DNA of 64,000 nucleotides from NCBI GenBank assembly GCA_014218235.1, contig CM024755.1, forward strand, positions 76,926,631 to 76,990,630. The letters are read 5' to 3'. The first letter of the stretch is position 1. Every line of letters starts with the position of its first letter. Shown here one piece after another: positions 45,755 to 56,919 of the stretch. The position numbers were made by a program, and so were the translations under genes. The notes beneath the pieces were generated by a model. The model searched no databases and was not told where the DNA came from. It worked only from the letters and a program-made list of their open reading frames with translations. The DNA comes from Colocasia esculenta. Its lineage: Eukaryota; Streptophyta; Magnoliopsida; Alismatales; Araceae.

Positions 45755-46191
45755 CATCTTTATTGTTCTCTTTTTTTTTTTTTAATAGTAGAGTAGTGGC
45801 CCTCGGCCCTACGTGTATCATCCTCAGAAACAAGACATAAACATAAGAACAACGCTCATTGCGTGAGCAGCTTCGAATCACAAGCTACAATCTTTACTTT
45901 TGCAACATTCTCTTGGGTTTCTTCGTTCTTGAATGTAGCATTCTGCAGTATGAAGGTCCATACGTTATCGCAGAACCTGTACGTGTGAAGGTGCCCCTTG
46001 ATAGAAACCTTGCTCTTCACTTGCGTATCCAGAGCATCTGTCATCGACTTGTCGAACTGGACAAGCACCTGTATGGCCAGCTCGGGGCTGAGACTGCCGC
46101 TGGAGACCATCTCGTCCAGCGTCTCCGTCAGGCACATACCGATGCTCGACCGCCGATACAGCTCAAACGTGGCCATCTTTATTGTTCTCTT
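45755..46191 (-). mobile_element. Processed retrocopy insertion (TFIIA gamma) with 18-bp TSD and poly(A)
   Basis: CATCTTTATTGTTCTCTT occurs at 45755-45772 and 46174-46191. Next to the left copy lies a T run to 45783, the poly(A) tail of a minus-strand cDNA. About 70 bp of 3' UTR separates tail and stop codon. U2-U5 show the uninserted site (CATCATCTTTATCACTCTCC). This is the structure expected from LINE-driven retroposition of a mature mRNA. Confidence 0.95.
45856..46176 (-). CDS. TFIIA-S: TFIIA gamma (small) subunit, intact intronless retrocopy
   Basis: The 106-codon frame MATFELYRRSSIGMCLTETL...VKIVACDSKLLTQ has the full length of plant TFIIA-S. It keeps the N-terminal four-helix region, FDKSMTDAL, and the beta-barrel block IKGHLHTYRFCDNVWTFIL. 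TFIIA-S pairs with TFIIA-L and binds TBP and DNA in the nucleus to support RNA polymerase II initiation. No introns, stops or frameshifts are present. The ATG (complement 46174-46176) coincides with the first three bases of the right TSD, so the copy has no 5' UTR of its own. A longer in-frame reading starts at TTG and is not preferred. Expression would need a promoter from the surrounding repeat DNA. Whether it is transcribed cannot be told from sequence. Confidence 0.93.
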   Translation of the reverse strand: MATFELYRRSSIGMCLTETLDEMVSSGSLSPELAIQVLVQFDKSMTDALDTQVKSKVSIKGHLHTYRFCDNVWTFILQNATFKNEETQENVAKVKIVACDSKLLTQ

Positions 46192-47042
46192 CAAAAGTCA
46201 CTTCTTAATTTTATAGATTTTGAAGATTACCTATTAAGATGGATGTGGAGAGACTTGATCATTCAGCTTCGTACGTATATAATTCCCATATTATACCCAG
46301 AGAGTCTTAGATGCGCCTCGTCGTAGAGAAGCAAACACGTGACAGTTTGTAAGTTTGGGTTTCCATGTTTTTTTTTTTTTTGGGGTCAAGAGCTAGGGAC
46401 GATGTACGTAAGAAATTACTTTTAAATTTTGATGGATTTTATTAAAGAGATTATTATATATCTTAGTCATTGACCCAATTTGATAGGGGGATAAGGCCTA
46501 TTAAGTACTGGTGGTTAACTAGGTAGATAGCGAGTTCAGTGCTAGGACTGATTAGTCATGTGCAACAGCCCGATTAAATTGAAGAGAGTGATCTTGGAAT
46601 TTTGGAAGGAGAGTTGAGTAATCCTTTTTGTGCATTACGTATATACAAGACAGGAAAAAGACGGAGTCCTATATAAGAAGATGTTTTCAAGAATAATTCT
46701 TTAATACTTAAATCAGAATAGATAATAGTAAATAATATTAAGATCACGGCTCACCAGAGTTTCTATTTTTAGGATTTGTCCGGAAGATTCATAAGTATTT
46801 ATAGGAGTCTCTCTCCTATGAATCTAGTATTATAGTGAGCCGATCTGATTGTGACCATGAAAAGTTAAGATGGACGTTTTAATAGTGGGTCCGTTATAAG
46901 GAATTACTCTTCCAATCATGGAAGCATCTCTCAAGTTTCACGTCGTATGGTGTAATTGTCCTTGCAATTATAAGGATTTATGACAGGTGGGAAAAAAAGA
47001 CTCCTTCTCCGCTCTTTTATGTTCCAGAGATATATATAGTTA

Positions 47043-47236
47043 GAGAAATGCTTTTTATCCGGCCGCCCGGGTAAAAAGCCGACGTGGAACCACCGCGCAG
47101 CCGACCTGATTGGTCGGCTGCGCGTGGGCCCCACGTGCTCGGCGTGGGGCCCACGCGCGGCCGACCAATCAGGTCGGCTGCGCGGTGCTTCCACGTCCGC
47201 CCGGTTACCCGGACGGCCGTGCAAAAAGTATTTCTC
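47043..47236. mobile_element. Mutator-type MITE, 194 bp, GC-rich fold-back
   Basis: Ends GAGAAATGCTTTTT and AAAAAGTATTTCTC; the interior is an almost perfect hairpin of CGCGCAGCCGACCTGATTGG-type sequence and its complement around CCACGTG...CGTGGGG. The flanks ATATAGTTA (47034-47042) and ATATAGTAA (47237-47245) are a 9-bp TSD with one mismatch; U3 and U4 show the empty site. Confidence 0.88.
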
Positions 47237-47416
47237 ATATAGTAATGACCGAGATAAGAGGTCGGGGTCACAACACACCTTTCTCGAGGTAAACGTGAAG
47301 AGATGTTTGAGATGTGATCCTCACCTTAGCGTGTTCTGGGTTAGTACCTCGAGAGTGTCACCTGACTCATCACTTGAGTTGACTGTCCTTTGGAGTTTAA
47401 TCTTGGTATAAAAGTG

Positions 47417-47599
47417 GAGTGGAGATCCTCTCCACCCCGCGAACTCCATCAGTACAAGAGGGGTTTTGAGCTTTTTTTGTTTCAGCCACTAGGTAAAAAA
47501 AAAACAAAACAAAACACAAGGGCTGAAATAAAAAAAACTCAAAACCCCCATTGTACTGATGGAGTTCCCTCCACCCGCGGGTGGAGAGGATCTCCACTC
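47417..47599. mobile_element. Mutator-type MITE, 183 bp, perfect TIR and TSD
   Basis: Ends GAGTGGAGATCCTCTCCACC and its exact complement. The TSD is ATAAAAGTG at 47408-47416 and 47600-47608. The interior pairs GGGGTTTTGAG with CTCAAAACCCC around an A-rich centre. Confidence 0.93.
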
Positions 47600-47703
47600 A
47601 TAAAAGTGAGCCTTGTTGTAATCGGTCGCTCTCGGCACTTTTATCTGTGGATCCATATGAGTTTTCACCAAATAGATTTGGCCGATGTAGTCCATTATCT
47701 ATA

Positions 47704-47883
47704 GAGAAAAGTTAGTACACTTTCATATTGCACTTAAAGTGTAATATGACTAGGCACTCATCCCATGTAGCACTTAATTATTGAGTTGCCACTTTATCAC
47801 CCCCATGTGAGTGGTGCCACATAAGATGAGTGCCTAGTCATATTACACTTAAGTGTAATAAAAAAGTACACTAAACCTTTCTC
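47704..47883. mobile_element. Mutator-type MITE, 180 bp
   Basis: Ends GAGAAAAGTTAGTACACTTT and TACACTAAACCTTTCTC, with a long internal hairpin including GTAATATGACTAGGCACTCA and its complement. The TSD TTATCTATA is perfect at 47695-47703 and 47884-47892. Confidence 0.93.
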
Positions 47884-48286
47884 TTATCTATAATAGACTG
47901 AAGGTAGAAATCATCTCCTCTCTATTTACCCGTCGAGACTAATTTATAAGTGACTAAGTCAAGAGATACTAACTTAATTATCTATTATTTTCTAGAAGTG
48001 CCCAAAAATCTGTCCTATTGATGTCATATCAGAGGTCATAAATGAGTAGTATGGGTTTTAATTTTTTTTCATGCACTTCGATATTTTTATTAGTCAATAT
48101 ATATTAAAAATATATTGTGTTAATCTAATAAAAAAATCCAAAATATAAGAGAAAGTGTAATTGTCCAATGCACTAAACTTTTCTCTTCTACTGTTTCAGA
48201 GGTATGTTGGACTGTGATTGGCGCCTGCTCATAATTATCAACTTTTTAATCAATAGCCGGCACTGCGAAGTACATGCATTGTGCTC

Positions 48287-48474
48287 CAGTGGCGGACCCT
48301 CTTTATAGTCAGTCGAGTCACGTGACTCCACTAACTTGGAAGAGGTGTCTTAAATGAAGTAGAAATTCTCCATGTTATTTAAGTGTGCAAATGAAAGGTG
48401 ATCCCACTGAATTTAAGGGTGACCCTCCTAGACTTAAGTGACCCCACTGATCTAACTTTCAGGATCCGACACTG
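48287..48474. mobile_element. hAT-type MITE, 188 bp
   Basis: Ends CAGTGGCGGACCC and (complement of right end) CAGTGTCGGATCC; flanks TTGTGCTC (48279-48286) and ATGTGCTC (48475-48482), an 8-bp TSD with one mismatch. The interior is rich in GTGACC/GGTCAC motifs. Confidence 0.85.
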
Positions 48475-48573
48475 ATGTGCTCCCAAAGCAAACGTCATGA
48501 CGAAAGTGGAAACACCGTATGTATGAGAAGAAGAAAGTGTGTACCAACCTGGCGACCCCTCCCTTTCACCAAC

Positions 48574-48754
48574 GAGAAACAGTTTTGTAACACCATTTGT
48601 TAACATTATTTGGTAACATCACCATTAAAACTGTGCCACATCAGCAACTGAAATAAATAAATTAAAAACACCTTATAAATGATGAGGTTGTGGTACACTT
48701 TAATTGGTGTGTTACTTTAATATGTTACCAAATGGTGTTACTAAACCATTTTCC
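48574..48754. mobile_element. Mutator-type MITE, 181 bp
   Basis: The left end GAGAAACAGTTTTGTAACAC pairs with the right end GTGTTACTAAACCATTTTCC. The TSD TTCACCAAC lies at 48565-48573 and 48755-48763. Confidence 0.85.
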
Positions 48755-49395
48755 TTCACCAACACGATGTTCACTTTTCGACACCCGTCAGCGAGCGCGG
48801 AACACACTTCGTATACTGCACGATCATGTCCCGAGAAAGACCTGCGAATCACTTTCTAACGTTGTTCTAAGTGTTCCCACGTACGTATCTCTTCTAGCTT
48901 CGTATTAATTCTAGAGAAATATTTTAGTATTTTTAAAATAAAAATTAAATAAGTTTATTAGTTAAAAATCTAATAAGATCTTTTTTCTCTTTCTTTTTTA
49001 ACTAATAAAATTACTTGAAAAATAATCAACATCATCTTTATCACTCTCCTCAGATATCACTAAATATTTCTCTCAATTTTATAGATTTTGAAGATTATTT
49101 ACAGAGATGAATGTGGAGAGACTTAATCATTCAACTACATACGTATAATCCTTATATACCTAGAGGGAATTAGATGCGCCTCGTCTTAAAGAAGCAAAAG
49201 TGGAGTAACAACATGTGAAAGTTTATAAGTTTGGGTTTCCATATTCTTCTTCCTTTTTTTTCCTTTTTCTTTGGGATCAAGAGTGATGGATTTTATTAAA
49301 GAGATTAATATCTTAGTTATTCCAGTATGACCCAATTAATTATTTGATAGCGGGATAAGGCCTATTAACTAGCTAGTGGTTAACTAGGTAGATAG

Positions 49396-49728
49396 TAGGA
49401 CTATTCACGGTTTGATTCGATTCGATTTGATTTGAATTTTTTTTTCTTCAAAAATCGAATTGAACCGAACTGTGAGGTAAATTAAATCGAACCGAATCAG
49501 TTCGATTCGATTAGAACCGAAAATAAGAAAAATTAATTTTTAAGGAGGTGCACTAATCACTACAACACTGGCTTTCTTGTGAAATATTATACTGTTTATA
49601 TTATATACATATTTGGTTTATATCAATTTCTCAGTGTGAAATCAAATTAAACTGTGAGGCTCTTCAAACCGAACCGAACTAGTTCCAGTTCGGTTGTTCG
49701 ATTTGGACCATTTAATGAACACCCCTAC
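49396..49728. mobile_element. hAT-like fold-back element in U2
   Basis: Begins TAGGACTATTCACGG and ends GAACACCCCTAC, flanked by TAGATAG on both sides. U1 shows the empty site (GGTAGATAGCGAG). The interior contains CGATTCGAT / ATCGAATCG-type inverted repeats. Confidence 0.8.
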
Positions 49729-50693
49729 TAGATAGTGAGTTCAGGGGTTTGATGAGATTGATTAGTCATCTTGGGGTACTTAACCCCACAACAACCACTC
49801 TTTTATTCGACCCGATAAAACTACACTAGTTTTTCTTATCTGCAAATCACAAAGAGAGTTAACCATAATTACATTGAAGAGGGTGATCTTAGATTTTTGG
49901 AAGGAGAGTTGAATAACTCATTTTGTGTGCTACGTATTTGCCAGACATGAAAAAGAACAGGAGTCTTAGGAAGGTGTTCTCAAAAATAATTTTTTGAAAC
50001 TTAAGTCAGGGTAGGTAAGAGCAAATGGAATTAAGATCACTCTTTATGTGATAATTCAAATTTTTATAAAATCTTGATAAATAAAAAATATTATTACATG
50101 CGAGAAACTAAGGTCAGAGGAAATTATATATATATATATAAATAAAATAATATATTACAACAAATGATAAAAAATTGAGACTAATTACACCCGTTTGACT
50201 TAGTCACACACTAAAAGTCAATAAAATTGATAATATCGATAATTTATTATCGCATGCTAATAACTCAAAAGTGCGTTATATAAAATATGATGATTGGATT
50301 CAATAGAGTTTATTGAGATCAATGAGAGATCAAATAGTGAAAATAATATTTAAAATTTATGTCAACCCAATATCGATTATCTATAATAAACTAAAGGTAG
50401 AAATCACCTCCTCTCTATTTCCGCATTGAGACTAGTTTATAGGTGACTAAGTCATGCGATACTAACTTATCTATTATTTCCTACAAGTGCCCAAAAATCT
50501 CTACTGTTGATGTCATATCATAGGTCATAAATGATTAGTATGGGTGTTAATTTTTTCATGCACTTTGATATTTTTATTAGCAAATATACTAAAACTACAT
50601 TGTGTTCATCCAATAAAAAAAAATCAAAATATAAGAGAAAGTGTAATTGTCCAATGCACTAGACTTTTCTTTTCTTCTGTTTGAGACGTATAT

Positions 50694-53600
50694 ATGTTGG
50701 ACTGTGATTGGTGCCTGCTCAAAATTTTCAACTTTTAATCAGTAGCCAGCACTGCCAAGTATATGCAATATGTGCTTCCAAGGCAAACGTCATTTTCTAA
50801 TGTTTCAGCGATCTGCCCGCGTTTGTCGGTGGTTGAATAGGAATAGGATACCTTAACAGTGGGAACTCCAAGAAGAACAATGTGCGTACCGACCTGGCGA
50901 GACCCGTCATCGAGCGTGGATCACGCTTCGTATACTGCACGATCAAGTCCCCAGAAAGACCTGCGAATCTTTAATTTGCTATCACTTTCTAACGTTGTTC
51001 TACGTGTTCCCACGTACGTATCTCTTCTAGCTTCGTATTAATTCTAGAGAAATATTTTAGTATTTTTAAAATAAAAATTAAATAAGTTTATTAGTTAAAA
51101 ATCTAATAAGATCTTTTTTCTCTTCCTTTTTTTAACTAATAAAATTATTTGAAAAATAATCAACATCATCTTTATCACTCTCCTCAGATATCACTAAATA
51201 TTTCTCTCAATTTTATAGATTTTGAAGATTATTTACAGAGATGAAAGTGGAGAGACTTAATCATTCAACTACATACGTATAATCCTTATATACCTAGAGG
51301 GAATTAGATGCGCCTCGTCTTAAAGAAGCAAAAGTGGAGTAACAACATGTGAAAGTTTATAAGTTTGGGTTTCCATATTCTTCTTCCTTTTTTTTCCTTT
51401 TTCTTTGGGATCAAGAGTGATGGATTTTATTAAAGAGATTAATATCTTAGTTATTCCAGTATGACCCAATTAATTATTTGATAGCGGGATAAGGCCTATT
51501 AACTAGCTAGTGGTTAACTAGGTAGATAGTAGGACTATTCACGGTTTGATTCGATTCGATTTGATTTGAATTTTTTTTTCTTCAAAAAATCGAATTGAAC
51601 CGAACTGTGAGGTAAATCAAATCGAACCGAATCAGTTCGATTCGATTAGAACCGAAAATAAGAAAAGTTAATTTTTAAGGAGGTGCACTAATCACTACAA
51701 CACTGGCTTTCTTGTGAAATATTATACTGTTTATATTATATACATATTTGGTTTATATCAATTTCACAGTGTGAAATCAAATTAAACTGTGAGGCTCTTC
51801 AAACCGAACCGAACTAGTTCCAGTTCGGTTGTTCGATTTGGACCATTTAATGAACACCCCTACTAGATAGTGAGTTCAGGGGTTTGATGAGACTGATTAG
51901 TCATCTTGGGGTACTTAACCCCACAACAACCACTCTTTTATTCGACCCGATAAAACTACACTAGTTTTTCTTATCTGCAAATCACAAAGAGAGTTAACCA
52001 TAATTACATTGAAGAGGGTGATCTTAGATTTTTGGAAGGAGAGTTGAATAACTCATTTTGTGTGCTACGTATTTGCCAGACATGAAAAAGAACAGGAGTC
52101 TTAGGAAGGTGTTCTCAAAAATAATTTTTTGAAACTTAAGTCAGGGTAGGTAAGAGCAAATGGAATTAGGATCACTCTTTATGTGATAATTCAAATTTTT
52201 ATAAAATCTTGATAAATAAAAAAGTATTATTACATGCGAGAAACTAAGGTCAGAGGAAATTATATATATATATATATAAATAAAATAATATATTACAACA
52301 AATGATAAAAAATTGAGACTAATTACACCCGTTTGACTTAGTCACACTCTAAAAGTTAATAAAATTGATAATATCGATAATTTATTATCGCATGCTAATA
52401 ACTCAAAAGTGCGTTATATAAAATATGATGATTGGATTCAATAGAGTTTATTGAGATCAATGAGAGATCAAATAGTGAAAATAATATTTAAAATTTATGT
52501 CAACCCAATGTCGATTAGTAATATGGGTTAATTAAATTTAAACTCCTATGAACTGGGTCATAAAGTGAGCCAAAAACTGTAATCTAATTGGAGAGTACAA
52601 ATTTGCTGCCACTTATCTTTCTAATTGGAGTGAGATTAGAAGAAAATAGTCAAATAATTAAATGGGTCTTAATCATGATAAAATTAAAAAATTACAACTC
52701 GTTTCCATATATAACTCTAGCACTAATTAAAACACTGCCATGCAGCTGTTCTTCCCGGGTGATTTTGGATTTTTGGAAGGAGAGTTGAATAACGCTTTTT
52801 GTGCATTACGTACGTGCACGAGCGATAGGAAAAAGATTAGGAGTGTTCTTAAGAATAATTATTTGATGCTTAAATAAGAATAGGTAATAGCAAATAATAT
52901 TAAGATCACCACTCACCAGAGTTTCTATCTTTAATTAGGACTTATCTGAAAGTATTTATGGGAGTCTCCCTCCTGCGAATCTAATATTATAGTGAGCCGT
53001 TTTGATTGTGACCATGAAACTTTAAGGTGGATGTTCTAATAGTGGGTCTGTTATAAGGAGTTACTCTTCCAATCATGGAAGAATCTCTGAAATTCCACAT
53101 CGTCTGGTGTAACTGTCTTCGCAGTTATAAGAATTTATATATGGCCATGAATCAGGTGGGAAAAAAAAAACTCTCTCCTTCTTCGCTCTTCTATGCTCCA
53201 GAGATAATAATGACCGGGATAAGAGGTCGAGGGCCACAACATATTTTCTCAAGGTAAAAGTGATCAAGAGATGTTTGAGATGTGATCTCCACCCTAGCAT
53301 GTAATTTTGGGTTAGTATCCCAGCCCCAGGAGTGACCTCTTGAGCCAACTCTCTTTTAAGAGTTTAATCTTGGTATAAAGGTGGGCCTTGTATGTAGGCT
53401 AATCGATCGGTCGCTCTTGACAGTTTATTAGTGCTCCCATATGAGTTTTCACCAAATAGATTTGACCGATGTACGTAGCCCATTATCTATAATAAACTAA
53501 AGGTGGAAATCACCTCCTCTCTATTAATTTCCGCATTGAGACTAGTTTATAGGTGACTAAGTCATGCGATACTAACTTATCTATTATTTCCTACAAGTGC

Positions 53601-53806
53601 CCAAAAATCTGTCCTGTTGATGTCATATCAGAGGTCATAAATGAGTAGTATGGGTTTTAATTTTTTTTCATGCACTTCGATATTTTTATTAGTCAATATA
53701 TATTAAAAATATATTGTGTTCATCCAATAAAAAAAATCAAAATATAAGAGAAAGTGTAATTGTCCAATGCACTAGACTTTTCTTTTCTTCTGTTTGAGAC
53801 GTATAT
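50694..53806. repeat. Array unit U3 (3113 bp)
   Basis: Full-length unit, nearly identical to U4. It contains a hAT-like element (51530-51863), a (TA)n tract near 52260 and two related 160-bp segments (about 52015-52170 and 52757-52912), the trace of an internal duplication absent from U1. Short ORFs repeat between units but show no protein family. Confidence 0.95.
51530..51863. mobile_element. hAT-like fold-back element in U3
   Basis: Orthologous to 49396-49728, with the same ends and the TAGATAG flank. It was carried along with the unit, not inserted independently. Confidence 0.8.
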
Positions 53807-56800
53807 ATGTTGGACTGTGATTGGTGCCTGCTCAAAATTTTCAACTTTTTAATCAGTAGCCAGCACTGCCAAGTATATGCAATATGTGCTTCCAAGGCAA
53901 ACGTCATTTTCTAATGTTTCAGCGATCTGCCCGCGTTTGTCGGTGGTTGAATAGGAATAGGATACCTTAACAGTGGGAACTCCAAGAAGAACAATGTGCG
54001 TACCGACCTGGCGAGACCCGTCATCGAGCGTGGATCACGCTTCGTATACTGCACGATCAAGTCCCCAGAAAGACCTGCGAATCTTTAATTTGCTATCACT
54101 TTCTAACGTTGTTCCACGTGTTCCCACGTACGTATCTCTTCTAGCTTCGTATTAATTCTAGAGAAATATTTTAGTATTTTTAAAAAAAATTAAATAAGTT
54201 TATTAGTTAAAAATCTAATAAGATCTTTTTCTCTTTCTTTTTTTAACTAATAAAATTACTTGAAAAATAATCAGCATCATCTTTATCACTCTCCTCAGAT
54301 ATCACTAAATATTTCTCTCAATTTTATAGATTTTGAAGATTATTTACAGAGATGAATGTGGAGAGACTTAATCATTCAACTACATACGTATAATCCTTAT
54401 ATACCTAGAGGGAATTAGATGCGCCTCGTCTTAAAGAAGCAAAAGTGGAGTAACAACATGTGAAAGTTTATAAGTTTGGGTTTCCATATTCTTCTTCCTT
54501 TTTTTTCCTTTTTCTTTGGGATCAAGAGTGATGGATTTTATTAAAGAGATTAATATCTTAGTTATTCCAGTATGACCCAATTAATTATTTGATAGCGGGA
54601 TAAGGCCTATTAACTAGCTAGTGGTTAACTAGGTAGATAGTAGGACTATTCACGGTTTGATTCGATTCGATTTGATTTGAATTTTTTTTTCTTCAAAAAA
54701 TCGAATTGAACCGAACTGTGAGGTAAATCAAATCGAACCGAATCAGTTCGATTCGATTAGAACCGAAAATAAGAAAAGTTAATTTTTAAGGAGGTGCACT
54801 AATCACTACAACACTGGCTTTCTTGTGAAATATTATACTGTTTATATTATATACATATTTGGTTTATATCAATTTCACAGTGTGAAATCAAATTAAACTG
54901 TGAGGCTCTTCAAACCGAACCGAACTAGTTCCAGTTCGGTTGTTCGATTTGGACCATTTAATGAACACCCCTACTAGATAGTGAGTTCAGGGGTTTGATG
55001 AGACTGATTAGTCATCTTGGGGTACTTAACCCCACAACAACCACTCTTTTATTCGACCCGATAAAACTACACTAGTTTTTCTTATCTGCAAATCACAAAG
55101 AGAGTTAACCATAATTACATTGAAGAGGGTGATCTTAGATTTTTGGAAGGAGAGTTGAATAACTCATTTTGTGTGCTACGTATTTGCCAGACATGAAAAA
55201 GAACAGGAGTCTTAGGAAGGTGTTCTCAAAAATAATTTTTTGAAACTTAAGTCAGGGTAGGTAAGAGCAAATGGAATTAGGATCACTCTTTATGTGATAA
55301 TTCAAATTTTTATAAAATCTTGATAAATAAAAAATATTATTACATGCGAGAAACTAAGGTCAGAGGAAATTATATATATATATATATATATAAATAAAAT
55401 AATATATTACAACAAATGATAAAAAATTGAGACTAATTACACCCGTTTGACTTAGTCACACTCTAAAAGTTAATAAAATTGATAATATCGATAATTTATT
55501 ATCGCATGCTAATAACTCAAAAGTGCGTTATATAAAATATGATGATTGGATTCAATAGAGTTTATTGAGATCAATGAGAGATCAAATAGTGAAAATAATA
55601 TTTAAAATTTATGTCAACCCAATGTCGATTAGTAATATGGGTTAATTAAATTTAAACTCCTATGAACTGGGTCATAAAGTGAGCCAAAAACTGTAATCTA
55701 ATTGGAGAGTACAAATTTGCTGCCACTTATCTTTCTAATTGGAGTGAGATTAGAAGAAAATAGTCAAATAATTAAATGGGTCTTAATCATGATAAAATTA
55801 AAAAATTACAACTCGTTTCCATATATAACTCTAGCACTAATTAAAACACTGCCATGCAGCTGTTCTTCCCGGGTGATTTTGGATTTTTGGAAGGAGAGTT
55901 GAATAACGCTTTTTGTGCATTACGTACGTGCACGAGCGATAGGAAAAAGATTAGGAGTGTTCTTAAGAATAATTATTTGATGCTTAAATAAGAATAGGTA
56001 ATAGCAAATAATATTAAGATCACCACTCACCAGAGTTTCTATCTTTAATTAGGACTTATCTGAAAGTATTTATGGGAGTCTCCCTCCTGCGAATCTAATA
56101 TTATAGTGAGCCGTTTTGATTGTGACCATGAAACTTTAAGGTGGATGTTCTAATAGTGGGTCTGTTATAAGGAGTTACTCTTCCAATCATGGAAGAATCT
56201 CTGAAATTCCACATCGTCTGGTGTAACTGTCTTCGCAGTTATAAGAATTTATATATGGCCATGAATCAGGTGGGAAAAAAAAACTCTCTCCTTCTTCGCT
56301 CTTCTATGCTCCAGAGATAATAATGACCGGGATAAGAGGTCGAGGGCCACAACATATTTTCTCAAGGTAAAAGTGATCAAGAGATGTTTGAGATGTGATC
56401 TCCACCCTAGCATGTAATTTTGGGTTAGTATCCCAGCCCCAGGAGTGACCTCTTGAGCCAACTCTCTTTTAAGAGTTTAATCTTGGTATAAAGGTGGGCC
56501 TTGTATGTAGGCTAATCGATCGGTCGCTCTTGACAGTTTATTAGTGCTCCCATATGAGTTTTCACCAAATAGATTTGACCGATGTACGTAGCCCATTATC
56601 TATAATAAACTAAAGGTGGAAATCACCTCCTCTCTATTAATTTCCGCATTGAGACTAGTTTATAGGTGACTAAGTCATGCGATACTAACTTATCTATTAT
56701 TTCCTACAAGTGCCCAAAAATCTGTCCTGTTGATGTCATATCAGAGGTCATAAATGAGTAGTATGGGTTTTAATTTTTTTTCATGCACTTCGATATTTTT

Positions 56801-56919
56801 ATTAGTCAATATATATTAAAATATATTGTGTTCATCCAATAAAAAAAAATCAAAATATAAGAGAAAGTGTAATTGTCCAATGCACTAGACTTTTCTTTTC
56901 TTCTGTTTGAGACGTATAT
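53807..56919. repeat. Array unit U4 (3113 bp)
   Basis: Same content and order as U3, with only scattered substitutions and length changes in A/T and TA runs. No coding sequence was recognised. Confidence 0.95.
54641..54974. mobile_element. hAT-like fold-back element in U4
   Basis: Same insertion as in U2 and U3, at the same unit position with the same TAGATAG borders. Confidence 0.8.

Larger units (their letters stand above)
32656..48203. repeat. Array unit U1 of a 3.1-kb tandem repeat, inflated by nested insertions
   Basis: Unit start is set arbitrarily at ATGTT(G/A)GA(C/T)TG. Unit DNA resumes on both sides of every insertion: 32656-32771, 33811-34162, 43878-43984, 45747-45772, 46174-47042, 47237-47416, 47600-47703 and 47884-48203. 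U1 is the most diverged copy. It lacks the hAT shared by U2-U5, and has only one of the two GGAAGGAGAGTTGA segments seen in U3 and U4. No coding sequence belongs to the unit itself. Confidence 0.85.
48204..50693. repeat. Array unit U2
   Basis: Its left part (to about 48880) is diverged and has two MITEs; its right part is nearly identical to U3 and U4. Relative to U3 it lacks about 967 bp (U3 52518-53484); the junction at about 50375-50379 shows ATTA microhomology. No genes. Confidence 0.85.

Noticed and set aside
45856..46194. Longer TFIIA reading starting six codons upstream
   Set aside because: That start is TTG and the added residues come from the target-site duplication; the ATG at 46174-46176 matches the family start.
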